64,000 nucleotides of DNA, from positions 1,550,001 through 1,614,000 of the forward strand of contig NZ_JAATJE010000001.1 of the NCBI RefSeq assembly GCF_011927695.1. The letters run 5' to 3'. Under the pieces are notes generated by a model, which was given only the letters and a program-made list of their open reading frames with translations, did no database searches and was not told the origin of the DNA. A program made the translations under genes and the position numbers. Of the stretch, positions 17,260 to 25,500 are shown piece by piece (within the stretch, counting starts at the first letter, position 1; every line of letters begins with the position of its first letter). The DNA is from Sphingomonas jejuensis (GTDB lineage: Bacteria; Pseudomonadota; Alphaproteobacteria; Sphingomonadales; Sphingomonadaceae).

Positions 17260-19050
17260 TCAATGGTTGTCGCGGGGGATGCCCTGCTCCTGCGCGATCC
17301 GCTGGAACGCCTCGGCGCCTTCCAGGATGGCCCCGGTTTCCAGCTGCCCGACCCGTTCCCGCTGGATCTGTTGCCAGGGTGTCTGCGAGGGCGGGTATCG
17401 GTAGCCGCCGGACGCCTCGAGCGCGTCCCGACGCTTCGCGATCTCGTCGTCGGGCACAAGGATGTTCGCCGTTCCGCGGCCGATGTCGATCCGGACATGA
17501 TCGCCGGTGCGCAACAGGGCCAGCATGCCGCCCGCCGCCGCTTCGGGGCTTGCGTTGAGGATCGACGGGCTCCCGCTCGTACCCGACTGCCGGCCATCGC
17601 CGATGCAGGGCAATGCCGTGATGCCCTGGGTGATCAGATGCGCAGGCGGCCGCATGTTCACCACTTCGGCCGCACCCGGATAACCGATCGGCCCGGCGCC
17701 GCGCATGAACAGCAACGTGCGCGCCGTGATGCCCAGCGACGGATCGTCGATGCGCGCGTGATAGTCCTCGGGTCCATCGAACACCACGACCGGCCCTTCG
17801 AATGCGTCCGGGTCATTCGAGTCGCTCAGATAGCGGGCGCGGAACTCGTCGGAAATGACACTCGTCTTCATGATCGCGGAGTTGAACAGGTTTCCGCTGA
17901 GCACGATGAAACCGGCGCGCGGGCGCAGCGGCTGCTCCAATCGGCGGATCACCGCCTCGTCCTCGATCACGGCGTGCGCGCAATTGTCGCCGATGGTGCG
18001 GCCGTTGACGGTCCGGGCATCCTCGTGGATCAGACCGGCCGACATCAGCTGGGACACAACGGCGGGAACACCGCCCGCGCGGTAGAAATCCTCCCCCAGA
18101 TACTCGCCTGCCGGCTGCAGGTTGACGAGCAGAGGCACATCGTGGCCAACCTCCTGCCAGTCGGTGAGCGGCAGCTCGACACCCGCATGCCGCGCGATCG
18201 CCGCAAGGTGGATGGGGGCGTTGGTCGACCCGCCGATGGCAGAGTTGACGCGGATGGCATTGTGGAAGGCGTCTCGGGTCAGGATATCCGACGGCTTCAG
18301 GTCCTCGTGCACCATCTCCACGATGCGCTTGCCGCTGTGGTATGCGCATTCCTGCCGGTCGCGGTAGGGAGCGGGGATCGCCGCCGACCCGGGCAGAGAC
18401 ATGCCCAACGCCTCGGTCAGCGAGTTCATCGTCGTCGCCGTTCCCATCGTGTTGCAATAGCCGGTCGAGGGTGCCGACGACGCGACGAGCCTGATGAAGT
18501 CGGCCTTGTCGATCTCGCCGGCCGCCAGCTGCTGGCGCGCCTTCCACACGATCGTGCCGGATCCGGTTCGTTCTCCCTTGTGCCACCCATTGAGCATGGG
18601 TCCGACCGACAGTGCGATGGCGGGGATGTTGACGGTCGCGGCCGCCATCAACGCGGCTGGCGTCGTCTTGTCGCAGCCGATCGTCAGCACCACGCCGTCG
18701 AGCGGATAGCCGTACAGGACCTCAACGAGACCGAGGTAGGAGAGGTTGCGATCCAGGCCGGCGGTAGGACGCTTGCCGGTTTCCTGGATCGGGTGAACCG
18801 GAAATTCGAGGACCACGCCACCCATCTCGCGAATACCCTCGCGCACGCGTTCGGCGAGCACGAGATGATGGCGGTTGCAGGGACTGAGATCGCTGCCGGA
18901 CTGGGCGATGCCGATGATCGGCCGGCCCGACTGCAGCTCGTCCAGGCTGAGCCCGAAGTTCAGGTAGCGCTCAAGGTAGAGCGCGGTCATGTCGATGTTG
19001 TCGGGATTATCGAACCAGGCGCGGCTGCGCAGAGGCCGGGCTTCGCTCAT
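17260..19050 (-). CDS. IlvD/Edd family sugar-acid dehydratase (pentonate or galactonate type)
   Basis: 596 residues, XylD-like length. Iron-sulfur aldonate dehydratases convert sugar acids to 2-keto-3-deoxy acids. The three cluster-binding Cys contexts are intact: [28 protein letters not shown] and [16 protein letters not shown]. It is a clear paralogue of the XylD at 48953-50725 but differs in substrate-region segments ([17 protein letters not shown] here, NCRRPTAALDRN there). Its start overlaps the mutarotase stop by 4 nt. With a sugar 1-dehydrogenase and an AraD1 protein across the divergent promoter, L-arabinonate or D-galactonate (possibly both) is the likely substrate; this is inference. 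Confidence 0.85.
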   Translation of the reverse strand: MSEARPLRSRAWFDNPDNIDMTALYLERYLNFGLSLDELQSGRPIIGIAQSGSDLSPCNRHHLVLAERVREGIREMGGVVLEFPVHPIQETGKRPTAGLDRNLSYLGLVEVLYGYPLDGVVLTIGCDKTTPAALMAAATVNIPAIALSVGPMLNGWHKGERTGSGTIVWKARQQLAAGEIDKADFIRLVASSAPSTGYCNTMGTATTMNSLTEALGMSLPGSAAIPAPYRDRQECAYHSGKRIVEMVHEDLKPSDILTRDAFHNAIRVNSAIGGSTNAPIHLAAIARHAGVELPLTDWQEVGHDVPLLVNLQPAGEYLGEDFYRAGGVPAVVSQLMSAGLIHEDARTVNGRTIGDNCAHAVIEDEAVIRRLEQPLRPRAGFIVLSGNLFNSAIMKTSVISDEFRARYLSDSNDPDAFEGPVVVFDGPEDYHARIDDPSLGITARTLLFMRGAGPIGYPGAAEVVNMRPPAHLITQGITALPCIGDGRQSGTSGSPSILNASPEAAAGGMLALLRTGDHVRIDIGRGTANILVPDDEIAKRRDALEASGGYRYPPSQTPWQQIQRERVGQLETGAILEGAEAFQRIAQEQGIPRDNH

Positions 19051-20195
19051 CGCGCCGCCTCGGCCGGTGCCACGCTCACACGGTAGATCATGCTGTGCCG
19101 GTACGGGCGGCCCGGCTCCACCCGTGCCGATCCGAACGCCGGCTGGTTCGGCGTGTCCGGAAACTTCTGCGGCTCGAACGCCAGGCCGTCGGTCATCCGG
19201 TAGACATGGCCCTGCTTGCCGACCAGCGATCCGTCGAGGAAATTGCCCGAGTAGAACTGGAGCCCCGGCTCCGTGGTCAACACCTCCAGCACACGGCCGG
19301 ATGCGGGATCCTCCAGCCGCGCCGCCAGCTCCGGCTGCGCCGTGGTGCCCTTGTCCAGCACCCAGTTATGATCCCAGCCATGCCCAACCACGATCTGCGG
19401 ATCGCGCCCGTCGCGCAGCCCGTCGCCGAGCAGGCGCCCCTGCTGGAAGTCGAACACGGTTCCCGCCACCGGGCGCAGTTCCCCCGTCGGGATCAACTTC
19501 TCGTCGACGGGCAGGTAGCGCGCCGCGGGGATCGTCAGCCGTTGCGACAGCGTGCTGGTGGGTGACCCCTCCCCCGCCATGTTGAACAGCGCGTGATTGG
19601 TCAGGTTGACGATCGTCGGCCGATCGCTGGTCGCGGCATAATCGATCGCCAGTGAACCGGCATCGTCGAGCGTGTATGTCACCGTCGCCTGCAGCGTGCC
19701 GGGATAGCCCTGGTCACCATCCGGGCTGGTCAGCGCCAGGGTGACGCTCGCACGCGGGCCGCTCGCCACGTTGGTGATGCGCCACACCCGCTTGTCGAAG
19801 CCGTCTGCGCCACCGTGCAGCGAATTCGTGCCGTCATTCTGCTGCAACTGGTAGGTCCGGCCATCCAGCACGAACCGACCGCCGGCGATCCGATTGGCGT
19901 AACGACCGATGGTCTGCCCCCAATAGTTCGGCTTGCCGACATAGCTTTCGAGATCGTCGTAGCCGAGCGTCACGTCGGCGACCCGCCCCTCCCGGTCGGG
20001 CGCATTCAGGGACTGCAGCGTCGCACCAAGTGCGATGATGCGGGCGCTGACGCCGTTCTCACCGGTCAGGGTGACCGCCTCGATCACGGTGCCGTCCGGC
20101 ATGGTACCGAACCGGCTGCGCTCCGCGGTTGCGGCATCGGCGGCGGCGGGTGCGAGCAGCACGGCCGCAAAGATCGAAAGCCGCGTCAGCACCAT
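19047..20195 (-). CDS. Secreted aldose 1-epimerase (mutarotase)
   Basis: 382 residues from the ATG at 20195, which has GGGAG six bases upstream and opens a signal peptide [18 protein letters not shown] ending ADA; the longer frame start is not supported. The galactose mutarotase fold is recognisable: [67 protein letters not shown] (catalytic His region), [13 protein letters not shown] and the Glu-bearing C-terminal [15 protein letters not shown]. It interconverts alpha and beta anomers of aldoses in the periplasm. First gene of an operon with the dehydratase. Confidence 0.92.
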   Translation of the reverse strand: MVLTRLSIFAAVLLAPAAADAATAERSRFGTMPDGTVIEAVTLTGENGVSARIIALGATLQSLNAPDREGRVADVTLGYDDLESYVGKPNYWGQTIGRYANRIAGGRFVLDGRTYQLQQNDGTNSLHGGADGFDKRVWRITNVASGPRASVTLALTSPDGDQGYPGTLQATVTYTLDDAGSLAIDYAATSDRPTIVNLTNHALFNMAGEGSPTSTLSQRLTIPAARYLPVDEKLIPTGELRPVAGTVFDFQQGRLLGDGLRDGRDPQIVVGHGWDHNWVLDKGTTAQPELAARLEDPASGRVLEVLTTEPGLQFYSGNFLDGSLVGKQGHVYRMTDGLAFEPQKFPDTPNQPAFGSARVEPGRPYRHSMIYRVSVAPAEAAR

Positions 20196-20247
20196 CACCT
20201 TCTCCCGATCGGCAGCCTCCACGTTGACGGGGCGCTCGTCCGGCATG

Positions 20248-20258
20248 TAGTCCGACAA
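20248..20258. promoter_or_regulatory. Candidate FCD/GntR operator (TAGTCCGACAA) in divergent promoter
   Basis: Fits the TNGTnnnACNA pattern of FCD-type GntR regulators. It lies in the 112 nt between the divergent mutarotase-dehydratase and transporter-AraD1-dehydrogenase operons. The 11-mer TCCGACAAATG recurs upstream of the TonB receptor (25355-25365), and a closer palindrome occurs at 38811-38821. Confidence 0.45.
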
Positions 20259-20307
20259 ATGAAACCAGTGCAAGCCGGACCAGCCGGCGCGTTTGAGGGA
20301 GAATCGG

Positions 20308-21618
20308 ATGGCGGGTCCAACAGCCTCCGTCGCGGGTGCCGCTGCTTCGGCACGGCCGGCGGCGACCTACCGTTCGGCACTGACGCTGCTTGCGTCGCTG
20401 TTCTTCATGTGGGGCTTCATTACCGTCATCAACGGCACCCTGCTGCCGCATCTCAGAAGCGTTTTCGACCTCAGCTATTTCGAGGCCACGCTGATCGAGA
20501 GCGTCTGGTTCATCGCCTATTTCTTTGCCTCCTTGCCCTCGGCCAAGCTCATCGAGCGGATCGGCTATCAACGGTCGCTCGTGTGCGGCCTGCTAATCAT
20601 GGCGGCGGGCTCAGGTGGAATGATGCTGGCGGCCTGGCTTCCGTCCTATGGCGTCACGCTGTTCATGCTGTTCGTGATCGCCAGCGGCATCACGCTTCTT
20701 CAGGTGGCGGCGAACCCGTATGTCGCCGTGGTCGGGCCGGAGGAGACCGCGTCGTCGCGCCTGAACCTCGTCCAGGCCATGAACTCGGCCGGTACGATGC
20801 TGGCCCCGCTGTTCGGCGCCTACCTCATCCTCGGCCGGTCCAGGGGCGGCACCGCCGCGCAGGGCACGATCCTGACGGAAGCGGAGCGCATCGCGGACGC
20901 GCAATCGGTGATCCTTCCCTATGGCATCGTGGCGGCCGTGCTGATCGTGCTTGCGATCATCATCGCGCGCTTTCCGCTGCCGGCGATGGGTCAGGCGACC
21001 AGCCGCCTCGCCAAGGAGGAACGCCGCGGCCACTCGCTCTGGCGGCACCGCAACCTCGTTCTCGGCGTGCCGGCGATCTTCATCTACCTCATCGCCGAGA
21101 TCGGCGTCGGCAACCTGTTCGTGAACTTCGTCAGCCGCCCGGACATCGGCAACATGACCAATGAACGTGCAGGCCACTATCTCACTCTCCTGTGGGGCGG
21201 GATGATGGTCGGGCGTTTCCTGGGGGCGGCGCTCATGCAGCGCATCCGGGCGGAAACCGTGCTTGCCGTGTTCTCGATCGGTGCCTTCCTGGTGATGCTG
21301 GTGACGGTGTTCGCGGACGGGCCGACCGCCATGTGGTCGCTGATCCTCGTCGGGTTTTTCCACTCCATCATGTTCCCGACGATCTTCACCCTGGCGATCC
21401 GCGGCCTCGGCCCGCTGACGGAGGAAGGCTCCGGCCTGCTGATCATGGCGATCGCGGGCGGCGCACTCGTCTTCGTTCAGGGCATGATCGCCGACGCCTA
21501 TGGGCTGCAGCTGTCCTTCCTGCTGACGGCGGCGTGCGAGCTCTACGTGCTCTTCTATGCCCTGTGGGGCGCCCGCCCCTCGCCGTCCGCGTTGGCCGAC
21601 GAGCCGGCGCGCGGCTGA
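20308..21618 (+). CDS. FucP/GluP-type sugar:proton symporter (MFS)
   Basis: 436 residues from the ATG at 20308, which has GGGAG seven bases upstream. Twelve hydrophobic segments are apparent. The sequence FFMWGFITVINGTLLPHLRS and ESVWFIAYFFASLPSAKLIE, then LLQVAANPYVAVVGPEETA and LNLVQAMNSAGTMLAPLFG, are typical of the FucP/NarK-like sugar subgroup that imports fucose, glucose or galactose and arabinose. First gene of an operon with AraD1 and a sugar 1-dehydrogenase, so L-arabinose or D-galactose is the likely cargo. Confidence 0.9.
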   Translation: MAGPTASVAGAAASARPAATYRSALTLLASLFFMWGFITVINGTLLPHLRSVFDLSYFEATLIESVWFIAYFFASLPSAKLIERIGYQRSLVCGLLIMAAGSGGMMLAAWLPSYGVTLFMLFVIASGITLLQVAANPYVAVVGPEETASSRLNLVQAMNSAGTMLAPLFGAYLILGRSRGGTAAQGTILTEAERIADAQSVILPYGIVAAVLIVLAIIIARFPLPAMGQATSRLAKEERRGHSLWRHRNLVLGVPAIFIYLIAEIGVGNLFVNFVSRPDIGNMTNERAGHYLTLLWGGMMVGRFLGAALMQRIRAETVLAVFSIGAFLVMLVTVFADGPTAMWSLILVGFFHSIMFPTIFTLAIRGLGPLTEEGSGLLIMAIAGGALVFVQGMIADAYGLQLSFLLTAACELYVLFYALWGARPSPSALADEPARG

Positions 21619-21659
21619 GCGCACAGGCGCCCCCGCCCTTTCCTCCCCAGGAGCCCGCC

Positions 21660-22655
21660 TTGACCAGCACACGCCTGCTTCAACACCGCGACGCCGACGG
21701 CCGGCGCCGCGTCATCCTGGCGGACGGCGACGAGGCCGTCTTCATCGACGGGCCGTCCACCACGCTTGAGCTCGCGCAGGCCGCGCTGAAGGACGGCGTG
21801 ACGCTCGCCGACGCGGCCCGGCAGCGGCGCTCTGCAGACCGGATCGACCTGGACGAGGCGCTCGCCGCCGGGACCCTGCTGTCGTCCATCGATCACCCGG
21901 ACACGGCGCGGCTGATCATGTCGGGCACCGGCCTCACCCACCTCGGCTCGGCCGAGGGGCGGGACAAGATGCACAAGGCCGCGATCGACGCGGCGCAGCA
22001 GACCGATTCGATGCGGATGTTTCTGGAGGGGGTCGAGGGCGGAAAGCCCGCTCCCGGCCGCACCGGGCAGCAGCCCGAATGGTTCTACAAGGGTGACGGG
22101 CAGCAGCTGACCGGCCCGGAACAGCCGCTCGCCTCGCCGGCCTTTGCGCAGGATGGCGGCGAGGAGCCCGAACTCGCCGGCATCTACCTGATCGACGATG
22201 CCGGACGCCCGCGCCGCCTCGGGATCGCGCTTGCCAATGAATTCAGCGACCATGTCACCGAACGCCACAACTATCTGTGGCTTGCACATTCCAAGCTGCG
22301 CCCTGCCGCGATCGGGGCGGAGCTGCTGCTGGGCGATCCGCCCGCCGACATCCGCGGCACCAGCAGGCTGCGGCGCGGCGAGGACGTGATCTGGGAAAAG
22401 CCGTTCTGGACTGGCGAAGCCAACATGTCGCACCACCTCCGCAACCTGGAGGCGCACCACTTCAAATATGCGCAGTTTCGCCGTCCGGGCGACATCCACG
22501 TCCACTTCTTCGGCACGGCCACCTTGTCCTTCGCCGATGGCATCCGGGCGCAGGCGGGCGACCGGTTCGAGATCGCGGCGCCGCCCTTCCGGCTGCCGCT
22601 GCGCAACAGCCTGGCAATCGCGCCTCACGACACCGTCGAAGTCACCGCACTGTGA
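21660..22655 (+). CDS. AraD1/GguC family protein (fumarylacetoacetate-hydrolase fold dehydratase)
   Basis: 331 residues from a TTG start at 21660 with AGGAG about seven bases upstream; upstream in-frame ATGs lie deep inside the transporter gene. The body has the FAH-like fold: IMSGTGLTHLGSAEGRDKMH, PEWFYKGDGQQLTGPEQPL, EPELAGIYLIDDAGRPRRLG, ALANEFSDHVTERHNYLWLA and HLRNLEAHHFKYAQFRRPGD. The family includes 2-keto-3-deoxy-L-arabonate dehydratases and Agrobacterium GguC. In this operon, dehydration of 2-keto-3-deoxy-arabonate is the best guess. The gene after it overlaps by 4 nt. Confidence 0.82.
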   Translation: MTSTRLLQHRDADGRRRVILADGDEAVFIDGPSTTLELAQAALKDGVTLADAARQRRSADRIDLDEALAAGTLLSSIDHPDTARLIMSGTGLTHLGSAEGRDKMHKAAIDAAQQTDSMRMFLEGVEGGKPAPGRTGQQPEWFYKGDGQQLTGPEQPLASPAFAQDGGEEPELAGIYLIDDAGRPRRLGIALANEFSDHVTERHNYLWLAHSKLRPAAIGAELLLGDPPADIRGTSRLRRGEDVIWEKPFWTGEANMSHHLRNLEAHHFKYAQFRRPGDIHVHFFGTATLSFADGIRAQAGDRFEIAAPPFRLPLRNSLAIAPHDTVEVTAL

Positions 22656-23590
22656 CCACGCCGATCCGCATCGCCCTCGTTGGAATGGGCAAGATCGCAC
22701 GCGATCAGCATGTGCCGACCATCCAACAGGATCCGGTCTTTCAGCTGGTCGCGACGGTCAGCACGTCGGGCGGCAGCGTGGATGACCTGCCGGCCTTTGC
22801 GTCGCTGGAGGCACTTGCAGCCAGCGGCGTCGCCGTCGACGCTGTCTCCCTGTGCACCCCGCCGCAGGTGCGCCGCGCCATCGCGCACAGCGCGATCGAC
22901 CAAGGCTGGGCCGTCTTCCTGGAAAAGCCTCCTGCCGCAACGGTTTCGGAGGCGATTGCCCTTCGCGATCATGCCCGCGCGCGGGGCACCGGCCTGTTCG
23001 CAAGCTGGCACTCGCGCCACGCACCGGCGGTTGAACCCGCGCGCGTCTGGCTTGCCGACCGACAGGTCCTCGATGCCTCAATTATCTGGGCGGAAGATGT
23101 CCGGCAGTGGCATCCGGGTCAGGACTGGATCTTCGAACCCGGCGGCTTCGGCGTGTTCGACCCTGCGATCAACGCGCTGTCGATCGCGACCCAGATCCTG
23201 CCGCAGGCCTTGTTCGTCGAAGGCGCAGCGATCGACGTGCCGTCGAACCGGGGCGCTGCGATCGCCGCCGACGTCTCTCTGCGGACCGCGGCGGGCGCAC
23301 CGGTTCATGCGCGGCTCGATTTCCTGCAACGGGGCCGCCAGCGCTGGGACATCGCCGTCCGTACAAACGATGGCGACCTGCTTCTGTCCGACGGGGGCGC
23401 GGCGCTGTCGATCAACGGCGACAGCCTGTCCGTCGCGGACGCGCTGCACGGCGAATATGCCGGGCTCTATCGCCGCTTCGCCGAGATCGTGCCGGCGCGC
23501 GAGGTGGATATGGACCTCGCGCCGCTCACGCTTGTCGCCGACATCCATCTGGTTGCGCGTCGCACGGAAGTCGACGCCTTCGACTGGTGA
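22652..23590 (+). CDS. Gfo/Idh/MocA sugar 1-dehydrogenase (D-galactose / L-arabinose type)
   Basis: 312 residues from a GTG at 22652 overlapping the AraD1 stop (GTGA). The NAD(P)-binding motif LVGMGKIARDQHVPTIQ is at the N-terminus, the catalytic Lys sits in VFLEKPPAATV, and the segment AEDVRQWHPGQDWIFEPG followed by FGVFDPAINALSI closely resembles the Pseudomonas fluorescens D-galactose 1-dehydrogenase as I remember it. It oxidises the sugar to the lactone, the first step of oxidative galactose or L-arabinose degradation. No lactonase gene is in this operon; the XylC-type lactonase at 45588 might serve. Confidence 0.87.
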   Translation: MTTPIRIALVGMGKIARDQHVPTIQQDPVFQLVATVSTSGGSVDDLPAFASLEALAASGVAVDAVSLCTPPQVRRAIAHSAIDQGWAVFLEKPPAATVSEAIALRDHARARGTGLFASWHSRHAPAVEPARVWLADRQVLDASIIWAEDVRQWHPGQDWIFEPGGFGVFDPAINALSIATQILPQALFVEGAAIDVPSNRGAAIAADVSLRTAAGAPVHARLDFLQRGRQRWDIAVRTNDGDLLLSDGGAALSINGDSLSVADALHGEYAGLYRRFAEIVPAREVDMDLAPLTLVADIHLVARRTEVDAFDW

Positions 23591-23593
23591 TCG

Positions 23594-24601
23594 TCAGGCG
23601 CCGCGCAGCATCCGCATGATGGAGACGCGAAGCCGCTGATAGTTTCCGTCGGCCAAGGGCCCGAGCACGCCGCGTTCGCTTTCCGGCAGGAAGGCCAGCG
23701 GATGACCGTTGGGGCGAAAGGCATAATGGTCGAACCAGGCGCGCCAGGCCATCCGCTCCGCCGGGGGCCGCTCGGCAATCGCGATCATGGCCAGCAGCAT
23801 GGCGGCGTAGGGCTGGTCGGGCCCCGCGGCGAACCCGTCCCACCAGAAATTGGCGAGGACGTTCAGCGGCTCCAGCGCCTCGACCTTATGCCACCAGAGC
23901 TTGGGGATGTAGATCGCATCGCCGGGGCCGAGTTCCACCACCATCGCGCGATCCCGAACACGCTCGAACCGGGGATAGCGCTCGTCCCCCGGCGCACTGT
24001 CCGCCGCAAGGCTGACCGGCTGCCCGGCCATCGTATGGTCGATCGGCCCGACGTAGAGGTCCCGGATCGCTTCCGGCGGATACAGGGTGAAGCGCCGCCG
24101 CCCCGCGGCCACGCAGGCGACATTGTCCAGAACGTCGTAATGGCACGCGACCTGGGACGCATGGCCGATCCAGATGCGCGGGCGCACGCCGGCGGGCAGG
24201 AAAGGCAAAGCGGTGAGCGTCTCGATCCCCGGCAGGTAACGTTCCGCCGGCAGCGACCCCATGTAGAGGCTGTCCGCGCCGGCTTGGCCCGCCGTCGCGC
24301 TGATCCGCTCAAGCGCTTCGGCGAAGGGCACCGCCTCGCGATCGAAGTTGAAGCCCTGCGGCCCGTCGCCATAGTGGAAGCGGCCCGCGATCGCCGGTTT
24401 CCCCACGAACAGCTCCGCCACATTGCCGGCATCATGGGTACGCAGCGCATCGAGAACGCCCGCTTGGCCGCCCTTCAGGAGCGGCCATTCGCGCGCCGCG
24501 CCGGCAAGAACCACCGGCCGTCCGGGCACCATCACCTGTTCGCGAAAGGCCGCGTCGCTCCGCAGCGCATCGGCCTCGACGACCGGCACCTCCTGCGTCA
24601 T
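23594..24601 (-). CDS. Cupin-8/JmjC-like Fe(II)/2-oxoglutarate oxygenase
   Basis: 335 residues. The cupin_8 fold has a complete-looking iron triad: HYD in SQVACHYDVLDNVACVAAG and the distal His in PKLWWHKVEALEPLNVLAN, with GRRRFTLYPPEAIRDLY providing a likely 2-oxoglutarate-binding basic residue. Relatives hydroxylate protein side chains (FIH, JMJD types). It lies downstream of sapC with a 4 nt overlap, and the pair is divergent from a TonB receptor whose operon carries a halogenase-family gene. The substrate is unknown; a protein or peptide target is inferred from the family. Confidence 0.82.
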   Translation of the reverse strand: MTQEVPVVEADALRSDAAFREQVMVPGRPVVLAGAAREWPLLKGGQAGVLDALRTHDAGNVAELFVGKPAIAGRFHYGDGPQGFNFDREAVPFAEALERISATAGQAGADSLYMGSLPAERYLPGIETLTALPFLPAGVRPRIWIGHASQVACHYDVLDNVACVAAGRRRFTLYPPEAIRDLYVGPIDHTMAGQPVSLAADSAPGDERYPRFERVRDRAMVVELGPGDAIYIPKLWWHKVEALEPLNVLANFWWDGFAAGPDQPYAAMLLAMIAIAERPPAERMAWRAWFDHYAFRPNGHPLAFLPESERGVLGPLADGNYQRLRVSIMRMLRGA

Positions 24602-25275
24602 TGGCCCTCCAGCAGCCGGGCATTGCGGATCGCCGCCAGCCTTCGAAGGTGACGCACAGAATTGGTCTGTGCATAGATGAGCTGCAGGTCGCCCTGCCGG
24701 AAGAAGGCGAGCGCGGCCGCGTCCGACAAGGCGTGAAGCCGATCCAGGCTGATCGAATAAAGGCCGTTGAGCCGCAGTCGCCCGCCGTCATCGAAGTCGA
24801 GCGCGATGTCGATCGGTTCGAGCAGCTGATTGGCGAGAAGCCGCGCGATGAAGGCTTCCGTTTCCGGCAGCCCGGTCTTCAGCATATGCATCGCCGCCTG
24901 CACGCGCTTCAACGCGGCGGTGGCTTCCCCCTGCGGATCGAACAAGGGGTCGCCGGCCGGTGACCACACCGGATCTTCCGGATCGACGGCGATCCCGTCC
25001 GCGGTCAGGAAGACGCCCTGCCGGACGAGATCGGCGGGGCGATAACCGGAAAGCCGCCCTCCCTGCGTCAGCAGGTTCCTCCCGGCTTCAAGCCCCATCA
25101 CGGCCCCGGGATAAAAGGCGCCGGATTGCGGATGCTTGGTGAACAGGATGGGATAGTCGAGCGAGGCGGGCAGAAACTCGTCGACGACCAGCTGGACGAA
25201 ATGGCGATCGCCGGCATTGCCGATGTCGATGCGGAGCCCGGAATGACGCGTTCTCTCCAGCAGTTCGAGCGCCAT
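24598..25275 (-). CDS. SapC family protein
   Basis: 225 residues. Matches the SapC family, first named from Campylobacter S-layer loci: FVQLVVDEFLPASLDYPILF, TKHPQSGAFYPGAVMGLEAG, GYRPADLVRQGVFLTADG and the C-terminal ...SISLDRLHALSDAAALAFFR. No signal peptide or membrane segment, so probably cytoplasmic. In sphingomonads, caulobacters and xanthomonads it recurs next to TonB receptors and tryptophan-halogenase-family genes, as here. The biochemical role is unknown. It is the first gene of a pair with the cupin-8 oxygenase. Confidence 0.85.
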   Translation of the reverse strand: MALELLERTRHSGLRIDIGNAGDRHFVQLVVDEFLPASLDYPILFTKHPQSGAFYPGAVMGLEAGRNLLTQGGRLSGYRPADLVRQGVFLTADGIAVDPEDPVWSPAGDPLFDPQGEATAALKRVQAAMHMLKTGLPETEAFIARLLANQLLEPIDIALDFDDGGRLRLNGLYSISLDRLHALSDAAALAFFRQGDLQLIYAQTNSVRHLRRLAAIRNARLLEGQ

Positions 25276-25351
25276 GGCCTCTGCTCACTCCCCGTTATTT
25301 CGTTGCGATCAGCATGGCATGCGACGAACGGCATGCCAACCTGGGCCGAGT

Positions 25352-25362
25352 AACTCCGACAA
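25352..25362. promoter_or_regulatory. Degenerate FCD/GntR-like site sharing TCCGACAAATG with 20251-20261
   Basis: AACTCCGACAA keeps only the right half of the TNGTnnnACNA pattern. The exact 11-mer TCCGACAAATG is shared with the mutarotase/transporter promoter. It lies 15 bp upstream of a putative -35 box of the TonB receptor, where an activator or weak repressor site could sit. Confidence 0.25.
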
Positions 25363-25366
25363 ATGC

Positions 25367-25395
25367 TTGCAATCGGATTTGCTGCGGCATAGTGT
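25367..25395 (+). promoter_or_regulatory. Putative promoter of TonB receptor 1
   Basis: TTGCAA (25367-25372) and TAGTGT (25390-25395) are 17 bp apart. The xyl-box-like dyad starts on the fifth base of the -10 element, the same geometry as at 39918, 52937 and 61992. The transcript would start about 100 nt before the receptor gene. Confidence 0.5.
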
Positions 25396-25405
25396 GAGCG
25401 CTACC
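25394..25405. promoter_or_regulatory. xyl-box-like operator 1 (GTGAGCGCTACC)
   Basis: Imperfect 12 bp dyad around AGCGCT, upstream of the TonB receptor and facing sapC. It matches the core of the LacI-family XylR site known as the xyl-box (consensus TGGTAGCGCTAACA). Overlap with the -10 element suggests repression. Confidence 0.6.
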
Positions 25406-25500
25406 TTCTGAGCAGCCTGGCTGTCCAGAAGACCGGCGACGCAGGTCGTCGGCAAACGCCAGCCTCGAACAATGAGGCGGCTTGGAGGGGGATTGAAGGG